From Bog-375 sp049698695 (lineage in GTDB: Bacteria; Acidobacteriota; Terriglobia; Bryobacterales; Bryobacteraceae), in assembly GCA_049698695.1 (NCBI GenBank), contig JBAVYH010000024.1, forward strand, positions 23,355-87,354: a DNA stretch of 64,000 bases. Direction: 5' to 3'. The first letter of the stretch is position 1, and each line of letters opens with the position of its first letter. Shown piece by piece: positions 51,219 to 62,982 of the stretch. The notes beneath the pieces are model-generated. The model made no database searches, was not told the DNA's origin, and saw nothing but the letters and a program-made list of their open reading frames with translations. The position numbers and the translations under genes were made by a program.

Positions 51219-51476
51219 ATGAGAACAACCGTGTCGCTACCGGATCCCTTGCTGGATAACGCCAGGCAATCCGCCGCCCAGCGCGGCATCACCTTCAGCG
51301 TGCTGGTTGAGGATGCGCTGCGGCTTCTGCTGGCGAAAACACCTGCCAGCGCGTCGGCGCCGTTCCGGCTGCACACCGTGCGTGGAAAACTGGTGAACCC
51401 GGATCTGGATCTGAGTCGCACATCGGCGTTGACGGTTCAGGAGGACGAAGCAAGCTTTCGCCGCCGGAGGGTTTGA
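51219..51476 (+). CDS. vapB: VapB-type antitoxin (ribbon-helix-helix)
   Basis: This 85-residue protein begins MRTTVSLPDPLLDNARQSAA, then QRGITFSVLVEDALRLLLA, a ribbon-helix-helix DNA-binding domain, and ends in a disordered tail with TVRGKLVNPDLDLSRTSAL that should wrap the toxin. The next gene, 6 bp on, is the PIN toxin. The start at 51219 is preceded by AGGAG at a rather long distance and by TATACT at 6 nt, so a leaderless transcript is possible. The twin palindromes just upstream are the likely binding sites. Confidence 0.88.
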   Translation: MRTTVSLPDPLLDNARQSAAQRGITFSVLVEDALRLLLAKTPASASAPFRLHTVRGKLVNPDLDLSRTSALTVQEDEASFRRRRV

Positions 51477-51482
51477 CCGCTG

Positions 51483-51908
51483 ATGCGAATGCCCGACGTC
51501 AACATACTCGTATACGCGCACCGGGAAGAGGCGCCTGACCACCAACGGTACGCGGCGTGGCTGAAGGGGCTGGCGACCGGGCCGGAGCCGTTCGCCCTGT
51601 CCGAATCGGCGCTGCACGGGTTCGTGCGGGTGGTCAGCAACCCGCGCATTTTCGATCCACCATCGAGCGCGACGCAGGCATTTCGCTTTCTGGACGCCTT
51701 GCTGGCGCGTCCCACTTGCAGTCTGATCCGCCCCGGTCCGCAGCATTGGCCGATCTTCCGGAGGCTATGCGAACACGGCCGGCTGCGGGGCAAGCTCGCG
51801 GCGGATGCTGCGCACGCCGCGCTGGCCATTGAGAGCGGCTGCGAATGGGTGACAGCGGACACGGACTTCGCGCGCTTCGCTCCCGCGCTGCGTTGGACGC
51901 ATCTTTGA
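51483..51908 (+). CDS. vapC: VapC-type PIN-domain ribonuclease toxin
   Basis: This 141-residue PIN protein shows the full acidic set: D5 in PDVNILVYA, E41 in SESALHGF, D108 in AADAAHAALA and D126 with D128 in TADTDFARF. It should cut RNA with a metal ion, often tRNA or rRNA in this family, and be held in check by VapB. The subgroup has RVVSNPRIFDPPSS in the middle, as in many TTHB/Rv-type VapCs. The ATG at 51483 lies 6 bp after the vapB stop; MPD at 51489 is an alternative start. Confidence 0.92.
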   Translation: MRMPDVNILVYAHREEAPDHQRYAAWLKGLATGPEPFALSESALHGFVRVVSNPRIFDPPSSATQAFRFLDALLARPTCSLIRPGPQHWPIFRRLCEHGRLRGKLAADAAHAALAIESGCEWVTADTDFARFAPALRWTHL

Positions 51909-51954
51909 GTTGAGACTCGCCCGGCGCGTGCGGCGGCAGGTGCCGCACTTCGTC

Positions 51955-52272
51955 TTACTCGAGGCGGAATACTTCCTTCATCATGGCGAAGCGCTCGCCG
52001 GGCTGCAGGTCCGGCACCGGCTCGAACAGGCGGCTCATCAACTGCTGCCAGCGCTGGTTGATGGGGTCGCTGTCGAGCTCGTCCCATGCCTTGTCGAAGT
52101 CGTCGACCCGCATGCACAGCACCAGCTCCTGTCCGCGCCGGAAGATGGAGTAATCGGAGATGCCCACTTGCTTGAGTTTGGCCAGCAGTTCCGGCCAGAC
52201 GCGCCGGTGTTCGCGCTCGTACTCTTCGATGGCGTCCGGCTTGATGCGAAGTTGGAATGCGTAGCGTGGCAT
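51955..52272 (-). CDS. rhaM: L-rhamnose mutarotase
   Basis: This 105-residue protein matches RhaM: FQLRIKPDAIEEYEREHRRV with Y18 and H22 in the catalytic positions, WPELLAKLKQVGISDYSIFR, and the end NQRWQQLMSRLFEPVPD. It interconverts alpha and beta anomers of L-rhamnose. Its ATG lies 1 bp after the stop of the isomerase gene, so the two are translationally coupled. Confidence 0.92.
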   Translation of the reverse strand: MPRYAFQLRIKPDAIEEYEREHRRVWPELLAKLKQVGISDYSIFRRGQELVLCMRVDDFDKAWDELDSDPINQRWQQLMSRLFEPVPDLQPGERFAMMKEVFRLE

Positions 52273-52273
52273 A

Positions 52274-53467
52274 TCAGGCGTAACTGGAGACGGCCGCCAT
52301 GTTCCGCTGGCGGCGCTCGGCCGTCACGCGCTCCAGGTAGCCGCTCTGGCGGAAAGCGTCCATCGGGTCGGCTGGCAAACCTCGCACCTTCGCCCATTCG
52401 CGAATGGCGGGCCGCACGTCGGTGGAGAAGGCGTCTTTCAGACAGTTTTCGGCATCCACCAGGACGCAGTTTTCCTGGCGAAGCGCGAGCCTTTCGTGAT
52501 CCACCAGAGCGGCCTTGGCGTAAAGCTCCATCGCCGTCTGGACGGTCTGAATCATCGCCTCGATCTTGCCTTTCAGGTTGTGGCTCTGGTCGATCATGTA
52601 GGCGATATCGGCGCGCGCGCCGGTTTCCCATTCAAAGAACAGGATCTCGTGGAAAATGCGGAAGACCTGATAAGGGTCGATGGATCCCATGGTGAGATCG
52701 TCGTCCGCGTAGCGGCGGTCGTTGAAGTGGAAACCGCCCAGCATGCCGAGATCGAGCAGCCACGCCACAATCTGTTCGATATTCTGCCCCTGGTAGTGAT
52801 GGCCGGTGTCCACCAATACCTTGGCCTGCGGGCCGGCGGAACGCGCGAATTCGAGCGCCATCCCCCAGTCGCCGATGTCGGTGTGGTAGAAGGCCGGCTC
52901 GAATGGCTTGTACTCCACCAGCATGCGCTGGCTTGGATCGAGGCGGGCGTGGGTCGCGCGCAGCCCCTCTTCGAACCAGCGCTTGCGCCGCCTCATGTTC
53001 TGCGTGCCGGGATAGTTGGACCCGTCGGCGAACCAAAGCGAAACATCGCGGCTGTTCAGGCGCTTGCCGATTTCGACGCTGGCCAGCAGCTGATCGAGGG
53101 CAGCATGGCGAATCCCGGCGTCGGGGTTCCCTAGCGATCCGTGCTTGTACATCTGGTCCTGAAACACGTTGGGGTTGATGGCGCCGGCCCGCAGCCCGTG
53201 CGCGGCGGCCAGCGAGCGCACCTCATCCGCGTCGCCAACGCCGTTCGGCAGATCCCAAAGCACGTGCAGCGCCACCGACGGGCACACCCCGGTCCAGCGG
53301 TGGACCTCGCCCGCGTCGCTGAACTTCTCGGCGATGGTGCCGGCGGCGGCCGGTTGCAGAAACTTGCCGAAGCGCGTGCCCGTGTTGGCAAATCCCCAAC
53401 TGGGCAGCTCGATCTGAAACCGGTCGAGCGCGGCGTGGATAAGCTCGCTTTGTCGATTATTGGTCAC
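52274..53467 (-). CDS. rhaI: L-rhamnose isomerase (RhaI type)
   Basis: This 397-residue TIM-barrel isomerase resembles the Pseudomonas-type L-rhamnose isomerase rather than E. coli RhaA: IELPSWGFANTGTRFGKFLQ at the start, metal ligands in LVEYKPFEP, LVDTGHHYQG, GGFHFNDRRYADDDL, and a C-terminal extension used in the tetramer. It turns L-rhamnose into L-rhamnulose. It is followed 1 bp later by the mutarotase gene and diverges from the rhamnosidase gene 82 bp away. Related sugar isomerases can accept other sugars; the neighbours make rhamnose most likely. Confidence 0.88.
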   Translation of the reverse strand: MTNNRQSELIHAALDRFQIELPSWGFANTGTRFGKFLQPAAAGTIAEKFSDAGEVHRWTGVCPSVALHVLWDLPNGVGDADEVRSLAAAHGLRAGAINPNVFQDQMYKHGSLGNPDAGIRHAALDQLLASVEIGKRLNSRDVSLWFADGSNYPGTQNMRRRKRWFEEGLRATHARLDPSQRMLVEYKPFEPAFYHTDIGDWGMALEFARSAGPQAKVLVDTGHHYQGQNIEQIVAWLLDLGMLGGFHFNDRRYADDDLTMGSIDPYQVFRIFHEILFFEWETGARADIAYMIDQSHNLKGKIEAMIQTVQTAMELYAKAALVDHERLALRQENCVLVDAENCLKDAFSTDVRPAIREWAKVRGLPADPMDAFRQSGYLERVTAERRQRNMAAVSSYA

Positions 53468-53549
53468 GTTTTGCCTTGCCTTCGTTCAAACCCTGCCACG
53501 GGCGTGGGGCAAACCAAAGCCTGCGCCTGTGCGCTGGCATTAGATTAGC

Positions 53550-56252
<2,703 letters not shown>

Positions 56253-56326
56253 AGGGTTCATTCCCGACCGCTCCCTGACGGTCGCGGCTCCGATACGGAC
56301 GTTAGCAGGTCGGGGACCTGCCTCGC

Positions 56327-57220
56327 CTACGCCATTACGCGCGCCATGCGGTCGATGGCTTCGTCGATCTGGGCGCTGTTCTTGAACCCGAGCGTGACGC
56401 AATCCACACAGCCCAGATTCATGGCGAACTTCATCGCCCGGTCGCGATCCTCAAACTTGGTGAAGCTGCCTTCGCCCACCAGTTTCATGCTGATCACACC
56501 CATGCCTTGCTGGTGAACGGCCTTGGTGTGCTCGACGACTTCGCTCACGTTGCCGATATCGTTGGTGTCGCGCAGTAGTTCGGTGTCCATGTGGATGCCC
56601 GTGTGATTCATGCGGATCATAGCGATATCCAGCCACTGGTTTCCGGGAATCGTCCGCAACGCCGGCAGGCCGTGGATGGAGGCGCCATGGGACAGGATGA
56701 TCTTCTTGCTCTTGGCCTCCGACATCCCGTCTTCCAGCGCCTTGTAGTCCTGTTCCCAGGTAGGCGGGCGCAGGCAATGCAGCAGCAGAATGTCGATGTA
56801 CTCGGAATTCAACTGCCGGCGGTACATATCGATCCTTTCGGCCGGCGGCGGCCCGTACGGCGGCGTGCTGTATTTGGTCATTAAACGATAGCTGTCGCGC
56901 GGCAGACCCTTGAGCGCCGCCGCCAGCATCTCGGGCATACCGTGATAACTTTCCGCGGTTTCAAAAAAACGGATGCCGCGGTCATAGGCGTAGCGCACCA
57001 GGCGCGTGAAGCCGTCCTGGCCCAGAGCCCGCTGCGCCGCACCGCTGTAGGTGCCGGTGCCGAATGCCAGCCGCGTCACCTTCACGTTGGAGCGCCCGAG
57101 CGTTACCCAGTCCGTGGCCGTGCGCTTGCCCGCGTCGGCCAGCGCCGTGCCGCCCAATCCGGCCGCCAAGCCCACGCCCGCGGCAGTCTTCAAGAAATCT
57201 CGTCTGGTGGAATGCGCCAT
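56327..57220 (-). CDS. Tat-exported aldo/keto reductase
   Basis: This 297-residue protein has a Tat signal (STRRDFLKTAAGVGLAAGLG) and an aldo/keto reductase barrel: VTRLAFGTGTYSGAA, RFFETAESYHG with the catalytic Tyr, LMTKYSTPPYG, YIDILLLHCLRPP, KIILSHGASIHG. The usual catalytic D is E in FFETAE, and the C-terminal NADPH-binding part is short (TLGFKNSAQIDEA). Tat-exported members occur in Acidobacteriota and Planctomycetes; their substrates are unknown. It diverges from lutA, with about 90 bp between. Confidence 0.88.
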   Translation of the reverse strand: MAHSTRRDFLKTAAGVGLAAGLGGTALADAGKRTATDWVTLGRSNVKVTRLAFGTGTYSGAAQRALGQDGFTRLVRYAYDRGIRFFETAESYHGMPEMLAAALKGLPRDSYRLMTKYSTPPYGPPPAERIDMYRRQLNSEYIDILLLHCLRPPTWEQDYKALEDGMSEAKSKKIILSHGASIHGLPALRTIPGNQWLDIAMIRMNHTGIHMDTELLRDTNDIGNVSEVVEHTKAVHQQGMGVISMKLVGEGSFTKFEDRDRAMKFAMNLGCVDCVTLGFKNSAQIDEAIDRMARVMA

Positions 57221-57309
57221 TGTTCCCTCCCTTGTGCCCAGCGCTTACCGACACTCTATCACTATCGCAGCGTGCTAGGATAGCTGCGGAAGCGACTCGA
57301 AGGCGCGCC

Positions 57310-58050
57310 GTGAAGGTATCTCTATTTATCACGTGCTATAACGACACGCTTTTTCCGGCCACGGGAAAAGCGGTGGTGGCGGTGCTGGAACGGCTGGGCC
57401 ACACCGTCGAGTTTCGCCCGGCGCAGACCTGCTGCGGCCAGATGCACTACAACACCGGCTACCAGGACGACGCCCGGCGCATGATGCTGCATTTTCTCGA
57501 AGTGTTTCGCGACGCCGAGACGATTTGCGTGCCCTCCACTTCGTGCGTGGCGATGATCCGCGAGCATTTCCCGAAGATGGCGGCCGCCAGCCCCGACTCC
57601 TCCGTGGCGCGCGACGTGGACGCCCTGCTGCCGCGGGTGTACGAGTTCTGCGAGCTGCTGGTCAACAAGTTTCGCACCGTCGATACCGGCGCTTCCTTTC
57701 CGCACACCGTGACGCTGCATACCACCTGCCATTCGCTGCGCGGCACCAAGGTGGGGGAGCGGCCGGTGCAGTTGCTTCGCGCCGTCCGCGGCCTCACCTA
57801 TGTCGAGCTGCCGCAGGCCGACCAGTGCTGCGGCTTCGGCGGCACCTTCGCCATCAAGAATGCCGACGTATCGGCCGCCATGCTGAGCGACAAGGTCCGC
57901 GCCATCCTGGACACGCAGGCGGAGGTCTGCACGGCGGTGGATAATTCCTGCCTGATGCACATTGGCGGCGCGCTCAGCCGGCAGCGGGCCGGAGTGCGCT
58001 GCCTGCACCTGGCTGAGATTCTGGCATCCACCGCGGGAGCGCCCGCATGA
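57310..58050 (+). CDS. lutA: Lactate utilisation Fe-S protein LutA (LldE)
   Basis: This 246-residue protein starts with GTG (VKVSLFITCYNDTLFPATGK) and has the two cysteine-rich CCG domains: AQTCCGQMHYNTGYQDDARR and ADQCCGFGGTFAIKN, with CHSLRGTK. These bind iron-sulfur or link to the redox partner in the LutABC L-lactate dehydrogenase complex. The frame is open upstream to 57064, but only as a shadow of the reductase gene. It overlaps lutB by the ATGA typical of coupled genes. Confidence 0.9.
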   Translation: MKVSLFITCYNDTLFPATGKAVVAVLERLGHTVEFRPAQTCCGQMHYNTGYQDDARRMMLHFLEVFRDAETICVPSTSCVAMIREHFPKMAAASPDSSVARDVDALLPRVYEFCELLVNKFRTVDTGASFPHTVTLHTTCHSLRGTKVGERPVQLLRAVRGLTYVELPQADQCCGFGGTFAIKNADVSAAMLSDKVRAILDTQAEVCTAVDNSCLMHIGGALSRQRAGVRCLHLAEILASTAGAPA

Positions 58051-59477
58051 GCGTCAAAGTAGGGCAGGCGGCCGAAGCGCCCTCGTTTCCCAAGGCGGCC
58101 CGCAGCATGCTGGGCAACACGCAGGTCCGCCACAACGTGCGCCACGCGACCGACATGATCCGCGCCCGGCGCGCCCACGCGGTGGCGGAAACACCCGATT
58201 GGCAGCAATTGCGCGATTCCGCGCGCGCCATCAAGGACCACGTTCTGCGCCACCTGGAAGCCTATCTGGAGCAATTCGAAACCGCCTGCACCACCGCCGG
58301 CGGGAAGGTGCACTGGGCAAGCGACGCGGACGAGGCCAACAGTACTGTCATCGACATCATCCGCTCGCACGGCGCATCCGAGGTCATCAAGGTGAAGACC
58401 ATGACCTCGGATGAGACCGCGCTCAACCCGGCGCTGGAAGCGGCCGGCATTACGCCGGTCGAAACCGACCTAGCCGACCTCATCATCCAGCTCGGCGCCG
58501 ACAAGCCTTCGCACATCGTGGTGCCGGCGTTGCATCGCAACAGGGCCGAGATCCGCCGCCTCTTCATGGAAAAAATGCAGCTCCCGGATCTGGGCGAACG
58601 CGCCGAGGACCTGACAGCCGCGGCGCGCCGCTATCTGCGCGAAAGATTCCTGCGCGCGCGAGTGGGTTTGAGCGGCGCGAATTTCGCCATCGCCGAATCC
58701 GGCTCCCTCTGCGTGGTGGAATCGGAAGGCAACGGGCGCATGTGCGTCACCCTGCCCAAGGTTCTGATCAGCCTGGTGGGCATCGAAAAGATCGTTCCCA
58801 CATTCGGCGACCTGGAAGTATTTCTGCAACTGCTGGCGCGCTCGGCGACGGGCGAGCGCATGAACCCGTACAACTCCATCTGGACCGGCGTGACGCCGGG
58901 CGACGGCCCCGAGGAGTTCCACGTGGTGCTGCTCGACAACGGCCGAACGGACGTGCTGGCCGACGAAGAATCGCGCGCCACACTGAACTGCATCCGCTGC
59001 GGCGCCTGCCTCAACATCTGTCCCGTCTACCGCCAGACCGGCGGCCACGCCTACGGCTCGATTTACGCCGGGCCGATCGGCGCCATCCTGACGCCGCAGT
59101 TGCAGGGGATGCGGCATTCGCAATCGCTGCCCTATGCGTCGACCCTGTGCGGCGCGTGCTACGAGGTGTGTCCGGTCCAGATCGATATTCCGGAGATTCT
59201 GCTGCACCTGCGAAAAAAGGTGGTGAAGGGGCACGGTGCGTCGCTGGCCGAGCGGCTGGGAATGAAGGTGGCGGCGCGAGTGTTTTCGAGCGGCGGGCGC
59301 CTCGAATCGGCGCAGAAACTGGTGCGGATCGCGCAGAAGCCGTTCGCGGCCGACGGCGTGATCGAGCGCCTGCCCGGCGGGCTGGCCGGGTGGACCCGCT
59401 TCCGCGATCTGCCCGAGGTTCCGGCTGAATCCTTCCGCCAGTGGTGGGCCAAGCGCCAGCGCAAGGAGACTCTATGA
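58047..59477 (+). CDS. lutB: Lactate utilisation Fe-S protein LutB (LldF)
   Basis: This 476-residue protein has an N-terminal LUD domain (VKTMTSDETALNPALEAAGI, GLSGANFAIAESGSL) and a ferredoxin-type segment with two clusters, CIRCGACLNICPVY and CGACYEVCPVQI, followed by a helical C-terminal domain ending in RQWWAKRQRKETL. It transfers electrons during L-lactate oxidation to pyruvate. It overlaps lutA and lutC by 4 bp each. Confidence 0.92.
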   Translation: MSVKVGQAAEAPSFPKAARSMLGNTQVRHNVRHATDMIRARRAHAVAETPDWQQLRDSARAIKDHVLRHLEAYLEQFETACTTAGGKVHWASDADEANSTVIDIIRSHGASEVIKVKTMTSDETALNPALEAAGITPVETDLADLIIQLGADKPSHIVVPALHRNRAEIRRLFMEKMQLPDLGERAEDLTAAARRYLRERFLRARVGLSGANFAIAESGSLCVVESEGNGRMCVTLPKVLISLVGIEKIVPTFGDLEVFLQLLARSATGERMNPYNSIWTGVTPGDGPEEFHVVLLDNGRTDVLADEESRATLNCIRCGACLNICPVYRQTGGHAYGSIYAGPIGAILTPQLQGMRHSQSLPYASTLCGACYEVCPVQIDIPEILLHLRKKVVKGHGASLAERLGMKVAARVFSSGGRLESAQKLVRIAQKPFAADGVIERLPGGLAGWTRFRDLPEVPAESFRQWWAKRQRKETL

Positions 59478-60121
59478 GCGCCCCCAAGCTGGAGGCCAAA
59501 CAGGAGATTCTGGAACGAATCCGCCGGGCGGCGGGTAGCAGCGGCGATCGCGCCGCCGAGTATGCCGCCATTCCGCGCGAGTACCGGCGCGAAGGCGGCA
59601 TGTCGCCGGAGGCGCGGCTGGAGCTGTTTGCCGCGCGCCTCTACGAGTACGGCGCCGTCGTCTACCGCTGCACGGCGGCGCAGATCGCCGATGCGGTGGC
59701 GCAGGCACTCACCGCGCGCAGCCGCCCCGCCATCGTGGTTTCTCAGGGCGTGCCCGCGAGCTGGCTGCCCGAGGGCTTCGAGTTCGTGGAGGACAACGCT
59801 CTCAGCTACGCCGCGCTGGACCAGAGCAACGGCGTGCTGACCGGTTGCGAGGCGGCGGTGGCATCCACCGGCACCATCATCCTGCGGCACGGAGCCGGCC
59901 AGGCTCGCCGCGCCGTCACCCTGGTGCCCGATTATCATCTATGCGTGGTCCGCGCCCAACAGGTGGTCGAGACCTTCCCGGAAGCCGTCCGCCGCCTGGA
60001 GGAATTCCGCGCCGCGCCCCTCACCACCATCTCCGGACCCTCCGCCACCTCCGATATCGAGATGACCCGCGTCAAGGGCGTTCATGGCCCCAGAACGCTG
60101 GACGTGGTGCTGGTCTCGTAG
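59474..60121 (+). CDS. lutC: Lactate utilisation protein LutC (LldG)
   Basis: This 215-residue LUD-domain protein starts MSAPKLEAKQEILERIRRAA and has YGAVVYRCTAAQIADAVAQA, LTGCEAAVASTGTIILRHGA, RRAVTLVPDYHLCVVRAQQV and the end SGPSATSDIEMTRVKGVHGP. The start at 59474 overlaps the lutB stop by ATGA and follows AAGGAG; the frame is open to 59441 inside lutB. It completes the complex. Two hairpins follow the stop. Confidence 0.92.
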   Translation: MSAPKLEAKQEILERIRRAAGSSGDRAAEYAAIPREYRREGGMSPEARLELFAARLYEYGAVVYRCTAAQIADAVAQALTARSRPAIVVSQGVPASWLPEGFEFVEDNALSYAALDQSNGVLTGCEAAVASTGTIILRHGAGQARRAVTLVPDYHLCVVRAQQVVETFPEAVRRLEEFRAAPLTTISGPSATSDIEMTRVKGVHGPRTLDVVLVS

Positions 60122-60130
60122 CCTTCGTGG

Positions 60131-60168
60131 CGCGCGCATTCGCGCGTCAAGCGCCGGCATTCGTGCCG
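60131..60168 (+). terminator. Tandem hairpins after lutC
   Basis: CGCGCG-CATT-CGCGCG (60131-60146) and CGGCA-TTCG-TGCCG (60155-60168) are two perfect stems 9-46 bp after the lutC stop; the second has a stable TTCG tetraloop. No T-run follows, so they may protect the 3' end or pause polymerase rather than terminate alone. Confidence 0.5.
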
Positions 60169-60226
60169 ACGTTCCTCTGCGGCTGTGGTGCGATGGCCTC
60201 TCCCGCGGGTGCTATGCTTTTAACCT

Positions 60227-62893
60227 ATGCGACGCCGCCTTCTGCTTCTTTCTTGCCTGTTGCCGATTGCCTCGGCCCAAAATTTCACGCCCGACCATTA
60301 CGCCGGTCTCGAATGGCGGATGATCGGCCCGTTCCGCGGCGGCCGGACGGTGGGCGCGGCGGGCATCGCTGATCAGCCCAACGTCTTTTACATTGGCGTT
60401 AACAACGGCGGCATCTGGAAGACGGACGACGCCGGACGAACCTGGGCGCCAGTGTTCGACTCGCAACCTACCGGATCGATCGGCGCCGTGGCCCTCGCGC
60501 CTTCCGATCCCGACGTAGTCTACGCAGGCAGCGGAGAGGGCTTGCACCGGCCCGATCTCTCCGTCGGCGACGGCATGTACAAGAGCACCGACGCGGGCAA
60601 GACCTGGCGGCACATCGGCCTCGGCGACGCGCAGCAGATCCCCGCCATTCTTGTCGATCCGCACGATCCCGCCCGCGTCTTCGTCGCCGTTCTCGGCCAT
60701 CCTTACGGGCCGAATCCGGAACGCGGCGTCTATCGGACGCTCGATGGCGGCGCGACCTGGCAAAAGGTGCTTTACAAGAACGAGCTGACCGGCGCCGTGG
60801 ACCTTGCCTTCGACCCGCGCAATCCGCGGCATGTCTACGCCGTGCTGTGGCAAGCGCAGGAGGGCCCGTGGGAGAACGGGAGCTTCTCCGGCCCCGCCAG
60901 CGGTCTGTTTCAATCCACCGATGGCGGCGACACCTGGGAGCAACTCACCGGTGGCTTGCCCACCTTCGCTGAGGGCTTGGGCCGCATCGGCATCGCGATT
61001 GCGCCCAGCGATCCAAACCGCATGTACGCGCTGGTGGAGGCCAACCGCGACTCTGGAGGCCTGTACCGCTCCGATGACGCCGGCGCCCACTGGAAGCGGG
61101 TGAACTCGGAGCACCGGATTTACGGCCGCGGCGACGATTTCGCGTGCGTGCGCGTCGATCCCCTTCACCCCGACGTGATTTACGTCGCGAACACCTCGAC
61201 CTACCGTTCCACCGACGCCGGACAAACCTTCGTCGCTATCAAGGGAGCGCCGGGCGGTGACGACTATCACACCATCTGGATCAACCCGCAGCATCCCGAG
61301 ATCATTCTGCTGGCGACCGACCAGGGCGCCACCATCAGCGTCAATTACGGCCGCACCTGGAGCTCGTGGTACAACCAGCCGACCGCGCAGTTCTACCACG
61401 TCATCACCGACCACCAGTTTCCCTATTGGGTGTACGGCGGGCAGCAGGAGAGCGGGTCCGCGGGCGTGGCCAGCCGCGGCAATGACGGCCAGATCACTTT
61501 CCGCGAATGGCACCCGGTGGGCGCCGAGGAGTACGCCTACATCGCGCCCGATCCGCTCGACCCCAACATTGTTTACGGAGGCGCGATCCACAGCGTGTCG
61601 CGCTTCCATCGCGACACAGGCGTAGTCGAATCGGTCACGCCCAAGGGTAACTACCGATATGTCCGCACCATGCCGCTGCTGTTTTCCGAGGTGGATCCTC
61701 ACCTGCTCTTTTTCGGCACGCAGATGGTGCTCAAGACCACCGACGGCGGTCGGACGTGGCAGGCCATCAGTCCCGATCTTTCGCGCGAATCGTATGCGCT
61801 GCCGGCGAGCGTGGAATCGTACCGGGAAGCGGCCGCGAAGCAGGCCACGCAGCGCGGCGTGGTCTACGCCATCGCTCCTTCGCGCCGCAACGTGGATGTG
61901 ATCTGGGCGGGCACCGACGACGGCTTGATCCACCTCACGCGCGATGGCGGCAAGACCTGGAAAGACGTGACGCCGCCCGTGCTGACGCCGTGGAGCAAGG
62001 TGTCGCAGCTCGACGCTTCCCACTTCGATGACGATACGGCCTATGCCGCCATCAATTGCATACGCCTCGACGACATGCGGCCCCACATCTATCGAACCCA
62101 CGATGGCGGGGCCACGTGGAAGGAAATCGTGCGCGGGCTTCCGCAAGGCCCAGTCAACGCCGTGCGCGAAGACCCCGTGCGCCGCGGCCTGCTGTTCGCC
62201 GCCACCGAGGAGGCGGTCTTCGTTTCCTTCAACGACGGCGAAGACTGGCAGCCGCTGCGCCTGAACATGCCCGCCACTTCCATTCGCGACCTGGTGATCC
62301 ACGACGACGACGTAGTGGTGGGAACGCACGGGCGCGGCTTCTGGGTTCTGGATGACATCTCTCCGTTGCGCCAGTTGACCGGCGAGATTGCCGCCGCCGA
62401 TGCGCACCTGTTCGCGCCCCGCGTCACTTTCCGCCTGCCGCGCGACACCAATACCGATACGCCGCTTCCGCCGGAAGAGCCGGCAGGCAAGAATCCGCCG
62501 GATGGCGCCATCCTGTATTACTGGCTGAAGGCGGCCGCCGGCGCGCCGGTGACGCTCGAAATTCTGGACAGCACCGGCCGCGCGGTGCGCAGCTTTTCCA
62601 GCGACGATAAGCCCACCGCGCCCAGTCCCACGCTCGATGTGCCGCTGTATTGGTTGCGGCCGTTCCAACCGCTTTCGGCCGCGGCCGGCATGCACCGCTT
62701 CGTATGGGACCTGCACGCCGCGCCGCCGGAAGCCGGTTTTCGCGAGGGCCCGCCGATCTCCGCCATCGACCACGACACGCCCGAGCGGCAAGGCGCCTGG
62801 CTGCCGCCCGGCGTTTATATGGTGAAGCTGACAGTCGATGGCCGCAGTTATACGCAGCCGCTCGTAGTCAAGCCGGATCCGCGAGGTCGTTGA
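60227..62893 (+). CDS. Secreted sortilin/BNR-propeller protein (glycosyl hydrolase-like)
   Basis: This 888-residue protein has a signal peptide (MRRRLLLLSCLLPIASAQ) and then YAGLEWRMIGPFRGGRTVGA, the start of a large family of exported beta-propellers. Asp-box/BNR repeats are plain: GIWKTDDAGRTWAPVF, GMYKSTDAGKTWRHIG, GVYRTLDGGATWQKV, GLFQSTDGGDTWEQLTGG, LIHLTRDGGKTWKDVTP. A C-terminal FlgD-like beta domain follows (TLEILDSTGRAVRSFSSDDK). These proteins are annotated as VPS10/sortilin or glycosyl hydrolase, with no proven activity. TATGCT with TG upstream ends 8 nt before the ATG and there is no Shine-Dalgarno motif. Confidence 0.9.
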   Translation: MRRRLLLLSCLLPIASAQNFTPDHYAGLEWRMIGPFRGGRTVGAAGIADQPNVFYIGVNNGGIWKTDDAGRTWAPVFDSQPTGSIGAVALAPSDPDVVYAGSGEGLHRPDLSVGDGMYKSTDAGKTWRHIGLGDAQQIPAILVDPHDPARVFVAVLGHPYGPNPERGVYRTLDGGATWQKVLYKNELTGAVDLAFDPRNPRHVYAVLWQAQEGPWENGSFSGPASGLFQSTDGGDTWEQLTGGLPTFAEGLGRIGIAIAPSDPNRMYALVEANRDSGGLYRSDDAGAHWKRVNSEHRIYGRGDDFACVRVDPLHPDVIYVANTSTYRSTDAGQTFVAIKGAPGGDDYHTIWINPQHPEIILLATDQGATISVNYGRTWSSWYNQPTAQFYHVITDHQFPYWVYGGQQESGSAGVASRGNDGQITFREWHPVGAEEYAYIAPDPLDPNIVYGGAIHSVSRFHRDTGVVESVTPKGNYRYVRTMPLLFSEVDPHLLFFGTQMVLKTTDGGRTWQAISPDLSRESYALPASVESYREAAAKQATQRGVVYAIAPSRRNVDVIWAGTDDGLIHLTRDGGKTWKDVTPPVLTPWSKVSQLDASHFDDDTAYAAINCIRLDDMRPHIYRTHDGGATWKEIVRGLPQGPVNAVREDPVRRGLLFAATEEAVFVSFNDGEDWQPLRLNMPATSIRDLVIHDDDVVVGTHGRGFWVLDDISPLRQLTGEIAAADAHLFAPRVTFRLPRDTNTDTPLPPEEPAGKNPPDGAILYYWLKAAAGAPVTLEILDSTGRAVRSFSSDDKPTAPSPTLDVPLYWLRPFQPLSAAAGMHRFVWDLHAAPPEAGFREGPPISAIDHDTPERQGAWLPPGVYMVKLTVDGRSYTQPLVVKPDPRGR

Positions 62894-62982
62894 TCACGAA
62901 CCCGGTCAGCGGCTTTGCCTGACCAGAAGCTGGGAGAAATGCGCCGCAAGCGGGTGTAGCTGGCTGAAGCCTGCCCCGCCAT

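Noticed and set aside
60212..62791. Long minus-strand open frame opposite the sortilin-propeller gene
   Set aside because: The plus strand has a signal peptide and many BNR repeats; the minus frame is an antisense shadow of GC-rich third positions.
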